Shown here: positions 23,969 to 34,592 of the stretch, one piece after another
Layout of the letters: every line of letters starts with the position of its first letter
Position numbering within the stretch: position 1 is the stretch's first letter
Assembly (NCBI GenBank): GCA_000149265.1
Contig: CH002827.1
Span: 267,147 to 331,146 of the forward strand
Direction: 5' to 3'
Origin: Ciona savignyi
Taxonomy: Eukaryota > Chordata > Ascidiacea > Phlebobranchia > Cionidae
DNA: 64,000 bases
Translations under genes and position numbers: made by a program
Notes under the pieces: model-generated
What the model saw: only the letters and a program-made list of their open reading frames with translations
What the model was told of the DNA's origin: nothing
The model's database searches: none

Positions 23969-25627
23969 GTCTCCCTTTGTGGCGCCTTATTAGCCCAGGA
24001 AAGCCGACCCTGCGACCTTCAGTTCACCATGGACACTTTCTATCAGAAGACTTACCTCTCGGAAAACGTACTTTGCATTATTTCGAAAATGGGCCTAAAC
24101 GATTCTGCATGGCCCAAAAGAACAACTCCTTTTAATTTCTCTTCCGCGGGGAAGGTGGTGAAGGAACAAAAAAGTTGCGAGGATTATGTAAGTTTGAGCG
24201 GCGTTGAGTCATTGCATTCAAGTCGCCAGAAATCCTTGCTTATTGTGGCTAACGTTTTTAATGGAATTGCCAACGTTTCGCTCTTTGAACACGGCGGCGG
24301 TAAATCGAAATGTGGCGGAATTTACAACGAAGGCTCAGGAGAAAATCTGGGGGCGGCTATTTTAAACCACGCCGACGAGCACTTGCTCAAAGTCCTGACT
24401 TCTGTATTCACCTTTATCGGCGCTTTTGGAAATCTGGCTGTTATTTGGAACTGCGGTCCTCCGCTAATACGGAGATTTGAACAGTTGTCGCAGGCAAGAA
24501 AAGTGCACAGCTGGTTGGTTTTGAACCTCGCATGCTCGGATTTTCTAATGGTAATTTATCTTTTTTTGCACTCGGTAAAACACAAACATTCCGAAAGTGA
24601 CGATGAGGAAATATTCAACGAAGAGCACCACAGTTGGCTCCAGGAGCCTACCTGTCGTGTTTTAGGTTTCATCTCATTTATTTCTTGTCAAGTTTCGTTA
24701 ACTATGCTTGTTGTTATAACATCATTTCGTCTCTACGGTGTCGTGAAGCCGTACCAAGCCCGAACAGGAATGTTTAAACCGGCAGTGTTGGTTGCGGTAT
24801 TTACATGGTTTACATGGACACTAGTCGCCATTCTTCCTTTACTAAATTTCGAGCCGTTTCACACGATTTTTCAAAGTTTTGTTCACGTTCCTAAGCCGAA
24901 CTGGCTTAACCAAACTGACTTGCAGTACGACGACTTATTGGCGGAAGTCCGTAAATTGGAAGCTGTGATTGTTTCGCCGTGTAGTGATTTTGATCATTCG
25001 TATTCAGTCAAAAACCCGACGTGGAAAGAACTACTAACCGCAAGTTATACGCTCGGGATTATCAAAAGTGCTGACTGGACAAATTTTTACGGCTTCTATA
25101 ACGAACATATTATGTGCATGGCGCCTTTCTTTGCGGTGTACACGAGTCGGTCACTGTTTTTTACAATGACCATGGTTGTTTTCAACTTGCTTTGTTTCGT
25201 GTGGATGGCGTTTTCATACATCTACATCGGCCAAAACACCTCAGAACAAACTTGTTTTCAGTTAACGTTTTGTCGCTGCTCGACTATCTGCTCTACAGAG
25301 CCGTATAACGACAGGGTTCCTTCGTCTCAACGCAAAGAAGAAGATCGCTCTCTGCATCGACGAATTGTATTCGTTGTGTTAGCTAACTTCGTATGCTGGG
25401 TACCTCTGTGTATTTTGTCGATTTTCCACGCCATTTTCTCAAGCGTTTTGGGAGGACACGAATCCTGCCCATTTCACGCGTATGTGAACACGTATCAGCC
25501 ACATTTCGGCATTCTAGAGGTTGTTGTTATTCCCATTAACAGTATTTTGAACCCTTATATCTACTCTCTTTCATACTGGGGAGAGATACGGCAAAATCTA
25601 CGAGATCGTTTTTCAAACTGTACATAG
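23969..25627 (+). CDS. Class A (rhodopsin-like) GPCR, single seven-helix exon
   Basis: The frame from the first in-frame ATG at 24029 gives 532 residues. It is open leftward across a good acceptor (ccattttcag, AG ending 23968) to a TGA, and the upstream residues SLCGALLAQES look like the end of a signal peptide. A short upstream exon probably supplies the true start, so the feature begins at the acceptor. Seven hydrophobic segments are present, with NLACSDFLM in TM2, a TM3 end SFRLYGVVKPY (SFR in place of DRY), FVCWVP in TM6 and NSILNPYIYSL in TM7. The extracellular loop between TM4 and TM5 is about 100 residues long and acidic. The pattern (KEEDRSLHRRIVF before TM6, NPYIY at TM7) is closest to the LGR/relaxin-receptor/GRL101 group, but no leucine-rich or LDLa ectodomain is visible, and the subfamily is a guess. 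A possible AATAAA lies at 25878-25883. Confidence 0.85.
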   Translation, partial: VSLCGALLAQESRPCDLQFTMDTFYQKTYLSENVLCIISKMGLNDSAWPKRTTPFNFSSAGKVVKEQKSCEDYVSLSGVESLHSSRQKSLLIVANVFNGIANVSLFEHGGGKSKCGGIYNEGSGENLGAAILNHADEHLLKVLTSVFTFIGAFGNLAVIWNCGPPLIRRFEQLSQARKVHSWLVLNLACSDFLMVIYLFLHSVKHKHSESDDEEIFNEEHHSWLQEPTCRVLGFISFISCQVSLTMLVVITSFRLYGVVKPYQARTGMFKPAVLVAVFTWFTWTLVAILPLLNFEPFHTIFQSFVHVPKPNWLNQTDLQYDDLLAEVRKLEAVIVSPCSDFDHSYSVKNPTWKELLTASYTLGIIKSADWTNFYGFYNEHIMCMAPFFAVYTSRSLFFTMTMVVFNLLCFVWMAFSYIYIGQNTSEQTCFQLTFCRCSTICSTEPYNDRVPSSQRKEEDRSLHRRIVFVVLANFVCWVPLCILSIFHAIFSSVLGGHESCPFHAYVNTYQPHFGILEVVVIPINSILNPYIYSLSYWGEIRQNLRDRFSNCT

Positions 25628-26479
25628 AATTTTAACCCACCTGGAGAAATTGAATTAGTGATTTATGTTTTTGAAATTTAAAAAAATTTAAATTCTTTCA
25701 AACCATGAAAAATTATAGCAAAAAACAACATATTTGAACGTGTTTATTGTTAAAAAGCAGCCTTAAAAGACTGTCATTGTGTTTTATCGATATACACACA
25801 GTGTTACATGATTTACCTTAACGGTTGACTCGGTATTATTTTGTGTAATTTACCATAAAGGCTTCAAATAATGAAGGAATAAAAGGTAATTTTGCAAGCC
25901 AGTTCAAACAGGTTCAAACGAGGTTGCACTAAACGATAAAATTACATTTTCGCTTTTGTGTACGAAATCCCAATTAAAACATAACAAGCGTTTCATTATA
26001 TAGCACTAAAGAAATCAATTCCACTTATTAAGAGCCAAATCCATTCAAAACGGGAACGCATGTATAGTTAGTCCGGTAATCAGGTATATTTTAAACTCGG
26101 CAAAATTGTACTTCAGTGGGTTTGGGACCAATCATGTGCATATAGCATTTGAATGAAGATAACATTTCTGCTAGATTAAGTTTATTTATTTTATTAAATA
26201 ACAGCAAACAAACCATTTCGCAGCACAGTATCAGGAAATGACAACACGATCATTTTTGGCCAAATTTATACTTTTTTATTCAAATAACATTTCGAATTTT
26301 GCCAAAAAAACGAAAACATTTGTCTTGCAAATTTTATCTACATTTTTGATTTACTAAATCGATTAATTGAATAATGGTGCGTCGGATAGCTGGTTTCTTG
26401 GTCGGTTGCGAGTTCAGACACAATTTTACCGACCACTGGCGCCGTTTTGAAGGCGTGTCCTGCAATGAAATAACGTTGT

Positions 26480-26600
26480 GCGGAAAATACGGTCGAGTGG
26501 CCGAATGGTTAGCGCGTCCGAAACATATACTACCTACTATTATACAAAAAACGATCATTGTGCCTAGTCCATCATGGGTTAAAAGGCTCGATAATAAAAA
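26480..26600 (+). repeat. Short tRNA-like SINE, left member of an inverted pair
   Basis: 'tcgagtggccgaatggttagcgcgtccg' is a tRNA-Ser/Leu-like A-box half, followed by 'cctagtccatcatgggtta'. The remaining tRNA arms cannot be folded, so it is a SINE and not a tRNA gene. Confidence 0.75.
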
Positions 26601-26639
26601 AATAAAAAAGTACGGAACGTAGTGTGCGGTACGGCAGTG

Positions 26640-26750
26640 TGATTTTTTTACCGGGATCAGTTTCAAACCCTAATGAGCTCGTGGCTAAACCGCTTTTTGC
26701 ATCAGTTTATTCATCGGTCTATTTAACCATTCGGCCACGACCGTACCGAA
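26640..26750 (-). repeat. Short tRNA-like SINE, right member of an inverted pair
   Basis: The complement reads 'gtggccgaatggttaaatagaccgatgaa...gagctcattagggtttgaaact'. With the copy at 26480 it forms a palindrome-like pair about 40 bases apart. Confidence 0.75.
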
Positions 26751-26894
26751 CAGTTGTACTATTACATGGGCATATTACTGACCTGACATTCCTGCTGCAA
26801 AAATTATATTTTTACAACTTGGGTGCCGATCCACGATGTAATCTAAGTCTGGCGAATCCTACAAAAGTGGAACGGCCATTTCAAAAGTATAGTA

Positions 26895-27215
26895 TAGCAT
26901 AGGATAATTAAGTTAATCCCCTTGAATAAAAAAAACAATGGGGTTAACATACGGGCAATCGAAAGATCACATCCCGCCCACCGTCGGGTTACTGGAGCTA
27001 TTGCAGTGTGTTGTGTATGATTCTGACGTTTCTTTGGCTGAAAGCCGACGGACCAATCCACCAAGCTATGCGATCAAACAATTTATGCATTGGATACACA
27101 GAGCTGATAAGGTCTTATCTGACTTTTCACAAAAACGACTAGCAAGCGACCAGTTTCCATGCTACAATCCTTCGGTTAAATAACAACGCACTAACCCAGC
27201 AAGCTATTTACCTGG
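26895..27215 (-). repeat. SINE copy downstream of PIPOX-like gene
   Basis: 'ggataattaagttaatccccttgaat', 'cacatcccgcccaccgtcgggttactggagctattgcagtgtgttg' and the head end 'caacgcactaacccagcaagctat' are present. Between them, an extra 'ttatgcattggatacacagagctgat' block also occurs near 28960-28990. Confidence 0.7.
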
Positions 27216-27236
27216 ACAATCATGCACACGTACCAT

Positions 27237-27415
27237 ACACGGTCGTATGGCCCAATGAATCACTATTTTAAACAACATTTTTTACACAAAAGCGGTTTAA
27301 GTGACGAGCTCCTATGGTGAGTTTAAAACTTGGTGCCCATTGTGGGTCACTAAGAACGTTTTCGTATAGGAAGCAGTATTTGAATCAGTTGTTTAACATT
27401 CGACCACACAACCGT
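27237..27415. repeat. Inverted pair of short tRNA-like SINEs
   Basis: A plus-oriented half ('ggtcgtatggcccaatgaatcac...aaagcggtttaagtgacgagctc') meets a minus-oriented half ('ttgtgggtcactaagaacgttttcgtata...acattcgaccacacaaccg') near 27330. This is the same head-outward arrangement as at 26480-26750. Confidence 0.65.
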
Positions 27416-27474
27416 TTGTTCTTGCCAATCCAACCACCGACCCTTTATTGTATATAGACAATATCGTTTCCTAC

Positions 27475-30400
27475 CGTTATTATGCAGGATTCTGTGATCA
27501 CTGGTTCACATTTTAAAAGAGGAAAGTGGTCTTTGATTATCCTCATTAGTTCTTCCGTTTTACGTCTTTGGCGCTCTAGCTCCTCTGGTGGCTGAGGTTT
27601 GTCCCTCTCGTTTGGATCAATGGGGAAGTAATGATGGTAGCACAGCTAGAAATTGTATTATTTTAAACATCTTCGAATCCGAAGTCAATCCGCTAGTTTC
27701 TGCTTGCAAAAACAAAGGTTATACACTTTGGATAAGATACACCAAAAGTGATTAATTAACCCGGAAAATCGTTCGTTTCTGCATGCAGAAAAAATGTAGT
27801 GGGTTTTAAAATCGGTTTAAAAATGGTGATGGCTAACATGTGGTTAACGCTATCTAGTTTGAATGGGATTTCGGAAATAATTGGGAATTAACATTACACG
27901 ACCGAATGTCGTAATACACGACCGAATGTCCTAGTTTGGTAGGTTAGTGTTTTGCCTTTCAGCTGAAAGGTTGTTGGAACGAAACTAGCTTAAGCTACTA
28001 GGTTGTGTCTTTGCACAAGACACTACGTAGACATTGCAAGAACTCATTAAGTTAAGGAGTTCTACTAAAGAAACGTTTTAATCATGTACCATACACTGCA
28101 GTTGATCCGGTTAGAATACCATGCGTGCGACTCATCAGGCCGTAACTAAGGACAACGTAAATAAACGTCAAAGAAGATTGTCCATTCGCTAGAATACAAA
28201 TGGACATTCTTCTATCCATTATGACTACACTGATACATTAATAATATATATATAGTGTCGGTTTGATTTCTTGCTTTTTTGGAAAAGAGAAAATTTACAC
28301 CTGGTGCCATCATACCCGCGCGTAAGATATAGTCCAATATACAGAACTAAATCCGTAAATGTTATGCTCGAATGTGGATTATTTGAATCAACAATTCATT
28401 GGTAAGTTTTGTCTAAAACAAACCACAAAGTTGACATACTTACGTCCATTAATTTTCCCGTATTTTTCTGCTTCCGTGTTTGTGATTAGTTTTATTTGCT
28501 CATTTTTTATTTTTATGGCAAAAAATAAATAAACTAAACCAAACCTATCATAGTAACATCGGTATACAAGTTTCTCAAGGGAGTGTGAATTGAAACCTGC
28601 AATTCTTGGGCATGCCCTACCTTAAACAAACCCCACTATTGCTTAATGCCCACAATGTTGTTATTTTATTCCCAACTCACCTTAAACAAACCTGGGTACT
28701 CATCCGAGGGAAGTCCGTAAGCATAAAAACCGGATTCCGTATAATACAATAAGCTTGGAAAACCATGCTCGGCTGCAAATGCTCCTGGCGACCTCTCCTT
28801 CCAGTATGTCACTATAACTTTGCCTGCCTAAGGAACACATAAAAGGGCTTTATACTGTTCTCTTCAAGAGTCTCTATTGCAGAGTGTTTTGTATGATTCA
28901 CACGTTCCTTCGACTGAGAGGCGATGCACGCATCCACCAAGTTATGCAGTCGAACAAATTATACATTGGGTACCGAGCTGATTATGCATTGGGTACCGAG
29001 ATCTCATATGATGCATTGTACTTCACGAATTAACATTCGAAAACCGGATCAATAACAGTCCACATATTTTATTCACCATCAGCGGTAAACGAAGGCCCAG
29101 TGGTTCCAACAGTTCATTCGCCCAAGCCCCACAAGCAAGCACCAACGATGAAGCTTTATATCTTCCCCTGCTGGTGTAAACTTGCACTGCACATTTGCTT
29201 AGCGACTCAATGTTCGAAACTCTCTCCATATCTCGCAAGACACCACCAAGTTTACAAAAGGCATCCTTACAAAAGGGCGAATTTGGAATTCAATTACAAG
29301 TCATATGACAAAAACACTTTAAAATTTATAACAAAGTAATTTACAAAATATTCATGTTTACCCCCATGAATGGTAAAGCGCTCGGGGCGTTATCAAACGC
29401 ACAATCGATTTTGACTCGGGCACACCGTCGGAATACCGGAGCTTTTGCAGTGTATTGTGTATGATTGAAACGTACCTTTTATTTTACTATAACCCATTAA
29501 TCCACTGAAATGGATTAATCCACTGGGTTTATGCGATATCTGCTTAGTGTGCCCAAGGACACAACCGATAGTTTAAAACACAAGAAACCTGTATACCTGT
29601 ACTGCTTCCAAACACTTGTCAGCATTCACCACAGCACCAGACGGTTCCAGAACTGCCTGTAGGATGGAAACTAGAATTAATTGTTGTGATTGTATTGTTT
29701 AATTTTATGTTACAAGCTTGTGTATATTTACAGTTTTAAGAAAATAAGTTTTATTTTGTAAGTTGCCATATCATATTTTATACAGGACTATAACATGCCA
29801 CTTCCAGAATTGACTCTTATGACAACTGATAAAATATATTTTCGAACTTTTACCGGGATAGATCGCAACCCCTGCCACCCCGGAAATTTACGCCTATGGC
29901 AACTTACAATATATATTTCGAAACCTCAGTTTTCATGAAAGTTTACATGCTCTTACACTATAAGTGTCATCGAACGTCAGGCCAAATCGTTTGTGTAACT
30001 CATCGCCTTCAAGAGCTGAACAAGGAATACCCAGTTGCTTACACCACGTTATGACGTTCCCCACGTGACCGTGTTGAGTTTTGGAAATCGATAGGTGACC
30101 CGTTGTTCTGTGGGAAACAAATATAAAATATATAACAAGTAAGTTCGTGGGTGCTGGTCAGGCACACAACCATTTAGTCAAAGTCTATTTTCGAATCTCA
30201 TAACCTTTCTTCTACCTGGGGACAGTTAACGCTCTATTACAAATCGATTTATTCAACCGAATGTACGTTCTTTTATTAATTTGATCCTCAAAATACAAGA
30301 TACTTGCAGAGAATGGCTGTAAGCGTTCTGCTGGTGGGTTATACAGCTTCACGTAGCCCCTACAAGGTTCAGTTGTTCATTTTCTCTGTATAAGCGAAAA

Positions 30401-33360
30401 GTAGGGTGGTCGTGTAACATAACTTTGCAAGCAGCTTAAAAGGTGGTAAATGATGCGGAAGCAACTTCAAGGTAACCTATAGTTTGCTACTACAAACTTA
30501 TTCTGTATTATGTTACCATCTAAATCTTCAAGACGCTGCATAATGGGTAAAAACCAGGGTGGCAAGTATAGTTAATTGTATTACGTCGCCCCACATTTTT
30601 ATACACGGGTAACATGCCCACCCTCGGCGCCGACACAAACCCCCCTCCTACTTCATAAATCCAATCCCGCTCGATCTCTCCATCTCCTCCCACAGTTGAT
30701 ACGCTTCGGACATCATTGCAGCGTAATGTTCGTCCACGTACGACTTCCTCAGGATTCTCGACGCTCCATGCGAACTGCCTCGCGTGTGAAGCGCCGGAAA
30801 CTGGTACAGATTGGTTAGTTTTGTAAGTTTACAAGTTAGTTTTATAATTTTGCGATTTGGTTTTATAAATTTACAAGTTAGTTTTATAATTTTGCGATTT
30901 GGTTTTATAAATTTACAAGTTAGTTTTATAAATTAACGAGTTATTTTTATGAATTTGCATGTTAGGTTCATAAAGTTTGAGTTTTATATACTTATGTGTG
31001 TAGTTCATCGGTTCGTAATTTTCTTGCGTATGTAAAAGCTGGCTTTAAGCTACATGTATGTAAATGAATGCGCGGACCTATAATTACTTCCTATAAGTGT
31101 TATATTACACATTTCATTCAAACGGTTCTTGCTATGTATTACGTGGATTATTCATATAAATTACATGTTTATCTTACTTATTGCATACAAAATACCATGT
31201 ATGTTCTTTAACAAGGCAGATATACCACGGGAAAAGGTTCTACACAATGTAATCGCGGGTTATATGAATTAAGTTCCGAAGGCGAAAGTCAGGTATATGT
31301 AAGTAGGAGACTTCGCAGACATCCGTTACCACGCTGGATCATAGGTTTTTGACCTGAGCATGTTGCAAACGAAATTGTTGAATACAGCAGGGGCAAAGCC
31401 CATGATCAATGCTTATTATAAGTTTCGAAACCATGACGTGTTCCTCACCAAGGCTGTTTTAAGTAGAAATTGGCATTTCATTACATCGCGTTTTTCGCCA
31501 ACACAATTGTTCTTGACTTATAATTTAAAATAGCAACCATGGTCACTTTGTTGCAATAGTTCCCCAACCCAAAGTGATGTTATTTAACCTGGTTTGCATG
31601 CTGACTAATGAAAATTAGAGAAATGCTATACACACTAAGATTGTGTTGTAACTAACCTAACTGTTTGTTTTAAAGAGCACTTTGTAACTAAGGCATGACG
31701 TATGTTGCATTGTACTTGCCTTCAGTAATTGCACGACTTATTAGGTTACTCATTAACAAACTTAACCTGAGAAGGACGAGTTGCGGTTATGCATGCAAGC
31801 AACTACTTTAAAGGCCTAATAAACGTTGGATCAATTAATGGGGCTTGTTGCGTTTTGCTTTTTCAAGATTATACTAAAAAAATACATAAAACCATTATTC
31901 GATTATAAAATATACGTCTTACTTATTAAAAAAACAAAAGAAATTTCAATTTTGTAACACAAATTACTCGGACAACATGAGCATGGAAATTACCTCAAAA
32001 GATAATAAAACTTACGTTTTAAAATCTCAATTCGAACATAAAACAAGTGTAAAAAATCAATAAAACTAAATGTGTGATAAAACTAAAAGTATACCCCGCT
32101 ATAAATCATTTTTCTAATTTAAATACAACAAACTGCAATAGTCCCGGTTAAGCAATCTGACAATTTTCCGCATAATCACGTTATATGCGTCTTTGTTCAT
32201 TTTACCGCGGTGACCCTGAATATCCTACGGTATTGGTATGACTGCTGCTAGTCTCCAGGTGAAAATATACAGATTTACAAATATTGAAAAAAATGGAGTG
32301 TTCATGTTTATTATTTACTCTTTATTGCAGGGTACGTGTTTTTTTGTATAATGAGTGTCTAACGTTTTTATCTCCATTTTAATTCGACATATGCTTTTTA
32401 CTATTGTTTTTTTTTGCTACACTAAATGCAGTTTTTTTTCAAAACCGTAGGATAGACCAAGCATTGATCCAACGTCCATGTCGATGAGTCAGTAAAATAA
32501 ACACAAGGCCAACAGGGGGTCTTCTGATAAGTTTATCCATTGGGTTACGGCATGCCCACCGTCGGGTTACCAGAGTTATTGCATTGTGTTGTGTATGGTC
32601 GGGATATTCTTAAGGTTTTAGTTCAACCCATTAATCTACTGGTTTCGTGCGGTGCCTACCGAGAAGAGTCTACCAAATGACACAACCGACTGGTTAGATA
32701 ATATATATTAAAGAAAGTGGTCAACCAACACCTTTTCACCCTATATCTTATATTCAGTAAGTACTATTACTACAAAGACATATATATTTAATGTGCTTGA
32801 TAAGGTGCCGCAATTAAAGTGCCGGGTTTTAGTCTGTTTGAAATGGGATTACGTGTCGGCTTATTTAGCTTTCTAAATGCCCGGCTCGCCAGATAGTCAT
32901 GTAACCTCCCGACCAAGCTCCATTAAACCTTTCCACCGACAACTTTGAAAACAAAATAATGCACATCTTACTGTAATTTCTATACGAACCAACTAAAAGC
33001 TTCTACCGGTGATGTATGTTACTGTGCTGTTATGGATTTAAATTGCAAATTTGAAAGGAATAACGAACAATTCTCAGTAACACGTTAGTGGTTTGTTTTT
33101 CTGTTTCTGTATCAATTAATTATACTATCCAGTTTCTTTATTATCCACGGTACCAAAAATGAGAATAACTAATACAAAAGGATGCACGATATAAACCCAT
33201 AACTTTGCTTAAGTCTGCTTTGCATGCACAAACAGATACAAGCACTAACCTGCTCAAGAAGTAAAGTTGATTTTCCGCTCTTTGCCAAATGGTATGCAGT
33301 CCAGCTGCCAATAATCCCCGCTCCAATTACAATGACATCGAATTGTTCTACACTATCCAT
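27475..33360 (-). CDS. PIPOX: Peroxisomal sarcosine/L-pipecolate oxidase-like flavoprotein, C-terminus not found
   Basis: PIPOX oxidises sarcosine and L-pipecolate with covalently bound FAD in peroxisomes. The seven-exon model is 33360-33250 ([19 protein letters not shown], the FAD-binding GxGxxG at residues 13-18), 30800-30652 ([16 protein letters not shown]), 30107-29957, 29656-29597, 29265-29077 ([20 protein letters not shown]), 28827-28681 ([13 protein letters not shown]) and 27645-27475 ([11 protein letters not shown]). Each exon aligns with human PIPOX, and all phases agree over 326 codons. ESC near residue 323 matches the FAD-linking cysteine region. After the last exon the frame meets a stop within about ten codons. 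The final conserved segment (TPDExFxLDRHP to GAGFSGHGFK, roughly 65 residues in human PIPOX), including any peroxisomal targeting tripeptide, is not visible down to 25.7 kb. The gene may be truncated, or an exon may have been missed. Confidence 0.88.
27930..28215 (+). repeat. SINE in PIPOX-like intron
   Basis: The head 'tagtttggtaggttagtgttttgcctttcagctgaaaggttgttggaacgaaact' is well preserved. The 3' half decays after 'actgcagttgatccgg'. Confidence 0.7.
28870..29000 (-). repeat. SINE fragment in PIPOX-like intron
   Basis: 'ctattgcagagtgttttgtatgattcacacgttccttcgactgagaggcgatgcac' skips the middle of the body. The phrase 'attatgcattgggtaccgag' follows twice in tandem. Confidence 0.55.
29345..29590 (-). 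repeat. SINE in PIPOX-like intron
   Basis: It begins 'aatattcatgtttacccccatgaatgg', with the body 'caccgtcggaataccggagcttttgcagtgtattgtgtatgattg'. The 'ccactg...aaatggattaat' step is duplicated at 29500-29525. Confidence 0.7.
30815..30960. repeat. Tandem repeat, unit about 42 bases, about 3 copies
   Basis: The block 'acaagttagttttataattttgcgatttgg' plus 'ttttataaattt' recurs three times with divergence in the last copy. It begins 15 bases upstream (on the minus strand) of the acceptor of the second PIPOX-like exon, replacing the usual polypyrimidine surroundings. Confidence 0.85.
30960..33249. other. Large first intron of PIPOX-like gene
   Basis: About 2.3 kb without recognisable exons. SINE fragments lie at 32115-32235 (plus) and 32500-32700 (minus); the remainder is AT-rich. 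Confidence 0.5.
32500..32700 (-). repeat. SINE fragment
   Basis: 'gcccaccgtcgggttaccagagttattgcattgtgttgtgtatgg' and 'cccattaatctactggtttcgtgc' are clear. Both ends are truncated. Confidence 0.65.
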
Positions 33361-34592
33361 ATCAGCACATTATAAACAGTCCTAATTATAGTAATACAGT
33401 CTACTTGTACAACAGCAAGTGATGTGTATATGTTTGGTATTGTTATGGTTTCAGACTTAAGCTTTCAGTCAACTGTAAATCGAAACCACTCAGCCGAGAC
33501 GGCAAGTGTATTTAACTAGATTGCAATATCCATACTGATTTGTTACTTTAGGATATTTTTTGCCCTTCGTTACATTACAGAAGAATAGCACAGGTATTAA
33601 AATAAGAAGTAGGAACAACGTCAAAACTACTGTAGCTAAAACACTCCAGGAAATACTCACGGTATAACAGGAAAAAAAGTGACGTGGCCGTTTAAAACCT
33701 TACATTTGGAATAAAATAAGCATTGTAATGATATAAATATGAAATATATCGCAAAGTTCTTTATTTTGTATCAACCCGTAATGGTTTAATACCAACACAA
33801 AAACTGTTAAAATGTCTCAACACAACTGAATTAATGCCTCAACACACAACTGTTTAAAGATTAACATGGTTATAGAGAAAACCCAAGTGTGTTTGCTTTT
33901 CGGCATATCGTGCAATGCTAAGTTAAAGCACAGTGGTTGGCCTATATTTGCCTTTTCTCCATACGGAGTACATATCTATTTTGCTAACTCTACTGTTCTC
34001 GATTTGAGCTATGTGGTTATGAAAAGATCGAAACATTTTTTTTACCTTTATTCCTGATTGTATCCACAAAAATAATTTTAAAATTTAAGTTGGTACAATA
34101 AGGGTATCGGAATTTTTTAACGTACAAGTGTACCATACTATTTTGATCACATACTATTTTAATAATTTGCTGAGTATTACCGATAAATACCACTGCCCGC
34201 AAATATTTAAAAAGTTCCCTCTATGATATATGATTATAATTAAGCGGTTTGATGACACATCTGCAATTATAAAGTAATTTTATTTTTTCTTGAATGCAAT
34301 ACTCACTATCATTTTGCAGTTTTTCCCATTCGTACCTTAATTTTAAGTGTGTGTTTCTTTAATTGTTTTTTTAAGTAGCAAGAACGAACAAACCAGCTTT
34401 ATTAATTTGTTTAAATTGTGTTTTTAATATGCAAGGGGCCGCTGTGTTACTACTCCAGAACACTTCCGCCTTTTTACGTCACAATATTCAAACTTCTACT
34501 CATAATGATGAATAATACCCCGACGTCATGGTTTATATCCCACGGTTCCTATTGTTTTCGGGTCGGTCTAAACTTTAACCGGCGGCTAAACC
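33361..34592. other. Divergent intergenic region, PIPOX-like and cPLA2 promoters
   Basis: The two genes diverge from this 1.2 kb. No TATA box is obvious. A dispersed repeat of about 110 bases at 33550-33665 recurs at 51740-51850. No exon is supported. Confidence 0.5.
33550..33665. repeat. Dispersed repeat of unknown class, copy 1
   Basis: 'cgttacattacagaagaatagcacaggtattaaaataagaag' and 'actactgtagctaaaacact' match 51740-51850 in the same order. A shorter version ('acaggataaaacggcaaaactagagtagctaaaacag') is at 44175-44220. No inverted ends or tRNA boxes are seen. Confidence 0.55.

Larger units (their letters stand above)
17957..24028. other. Gene-poor, repeat-rich 6 kb
   Basis: No exon passes inspection between the receptor start (minus) and the GPCR start (plus), so both promoters lie here. 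There are SINE copies at about 18085, 18620, 20178 and 23545, an (AT)-rich run near 19140-19175, and otherwise non-repetitive DNA. The short frames at 19904-20092, 20533-20736, 22038-22247 and 22972-23184 show no splice context or known family. Confidence 0.5.
25628..27474. other. Intergenic between GPCR and PIPOX-like gene, SINE cluster
   Basis: The first 850 bases hold no recognisable feature. From 26480 onward it is nearly all SINE-derived. The C-terminal exon expected for the PIPOX-like gene was looked for on the minus strand here and not found. Confidence 0.5.

Noticed and set aside
26485..26590. tRNA gene (Ser/Leu-like)
   Set aside because: Only A-box- and B-box-like parts are present, with a long unpaired middle and many sister copies; it is a SINE head.
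26334..26666. 110-residue minus-strand frame with a hydrophobic stretch
   Set aside because: It spans an inverted SINE pair; the open frame follows SINE sequence and has no splice or family support.
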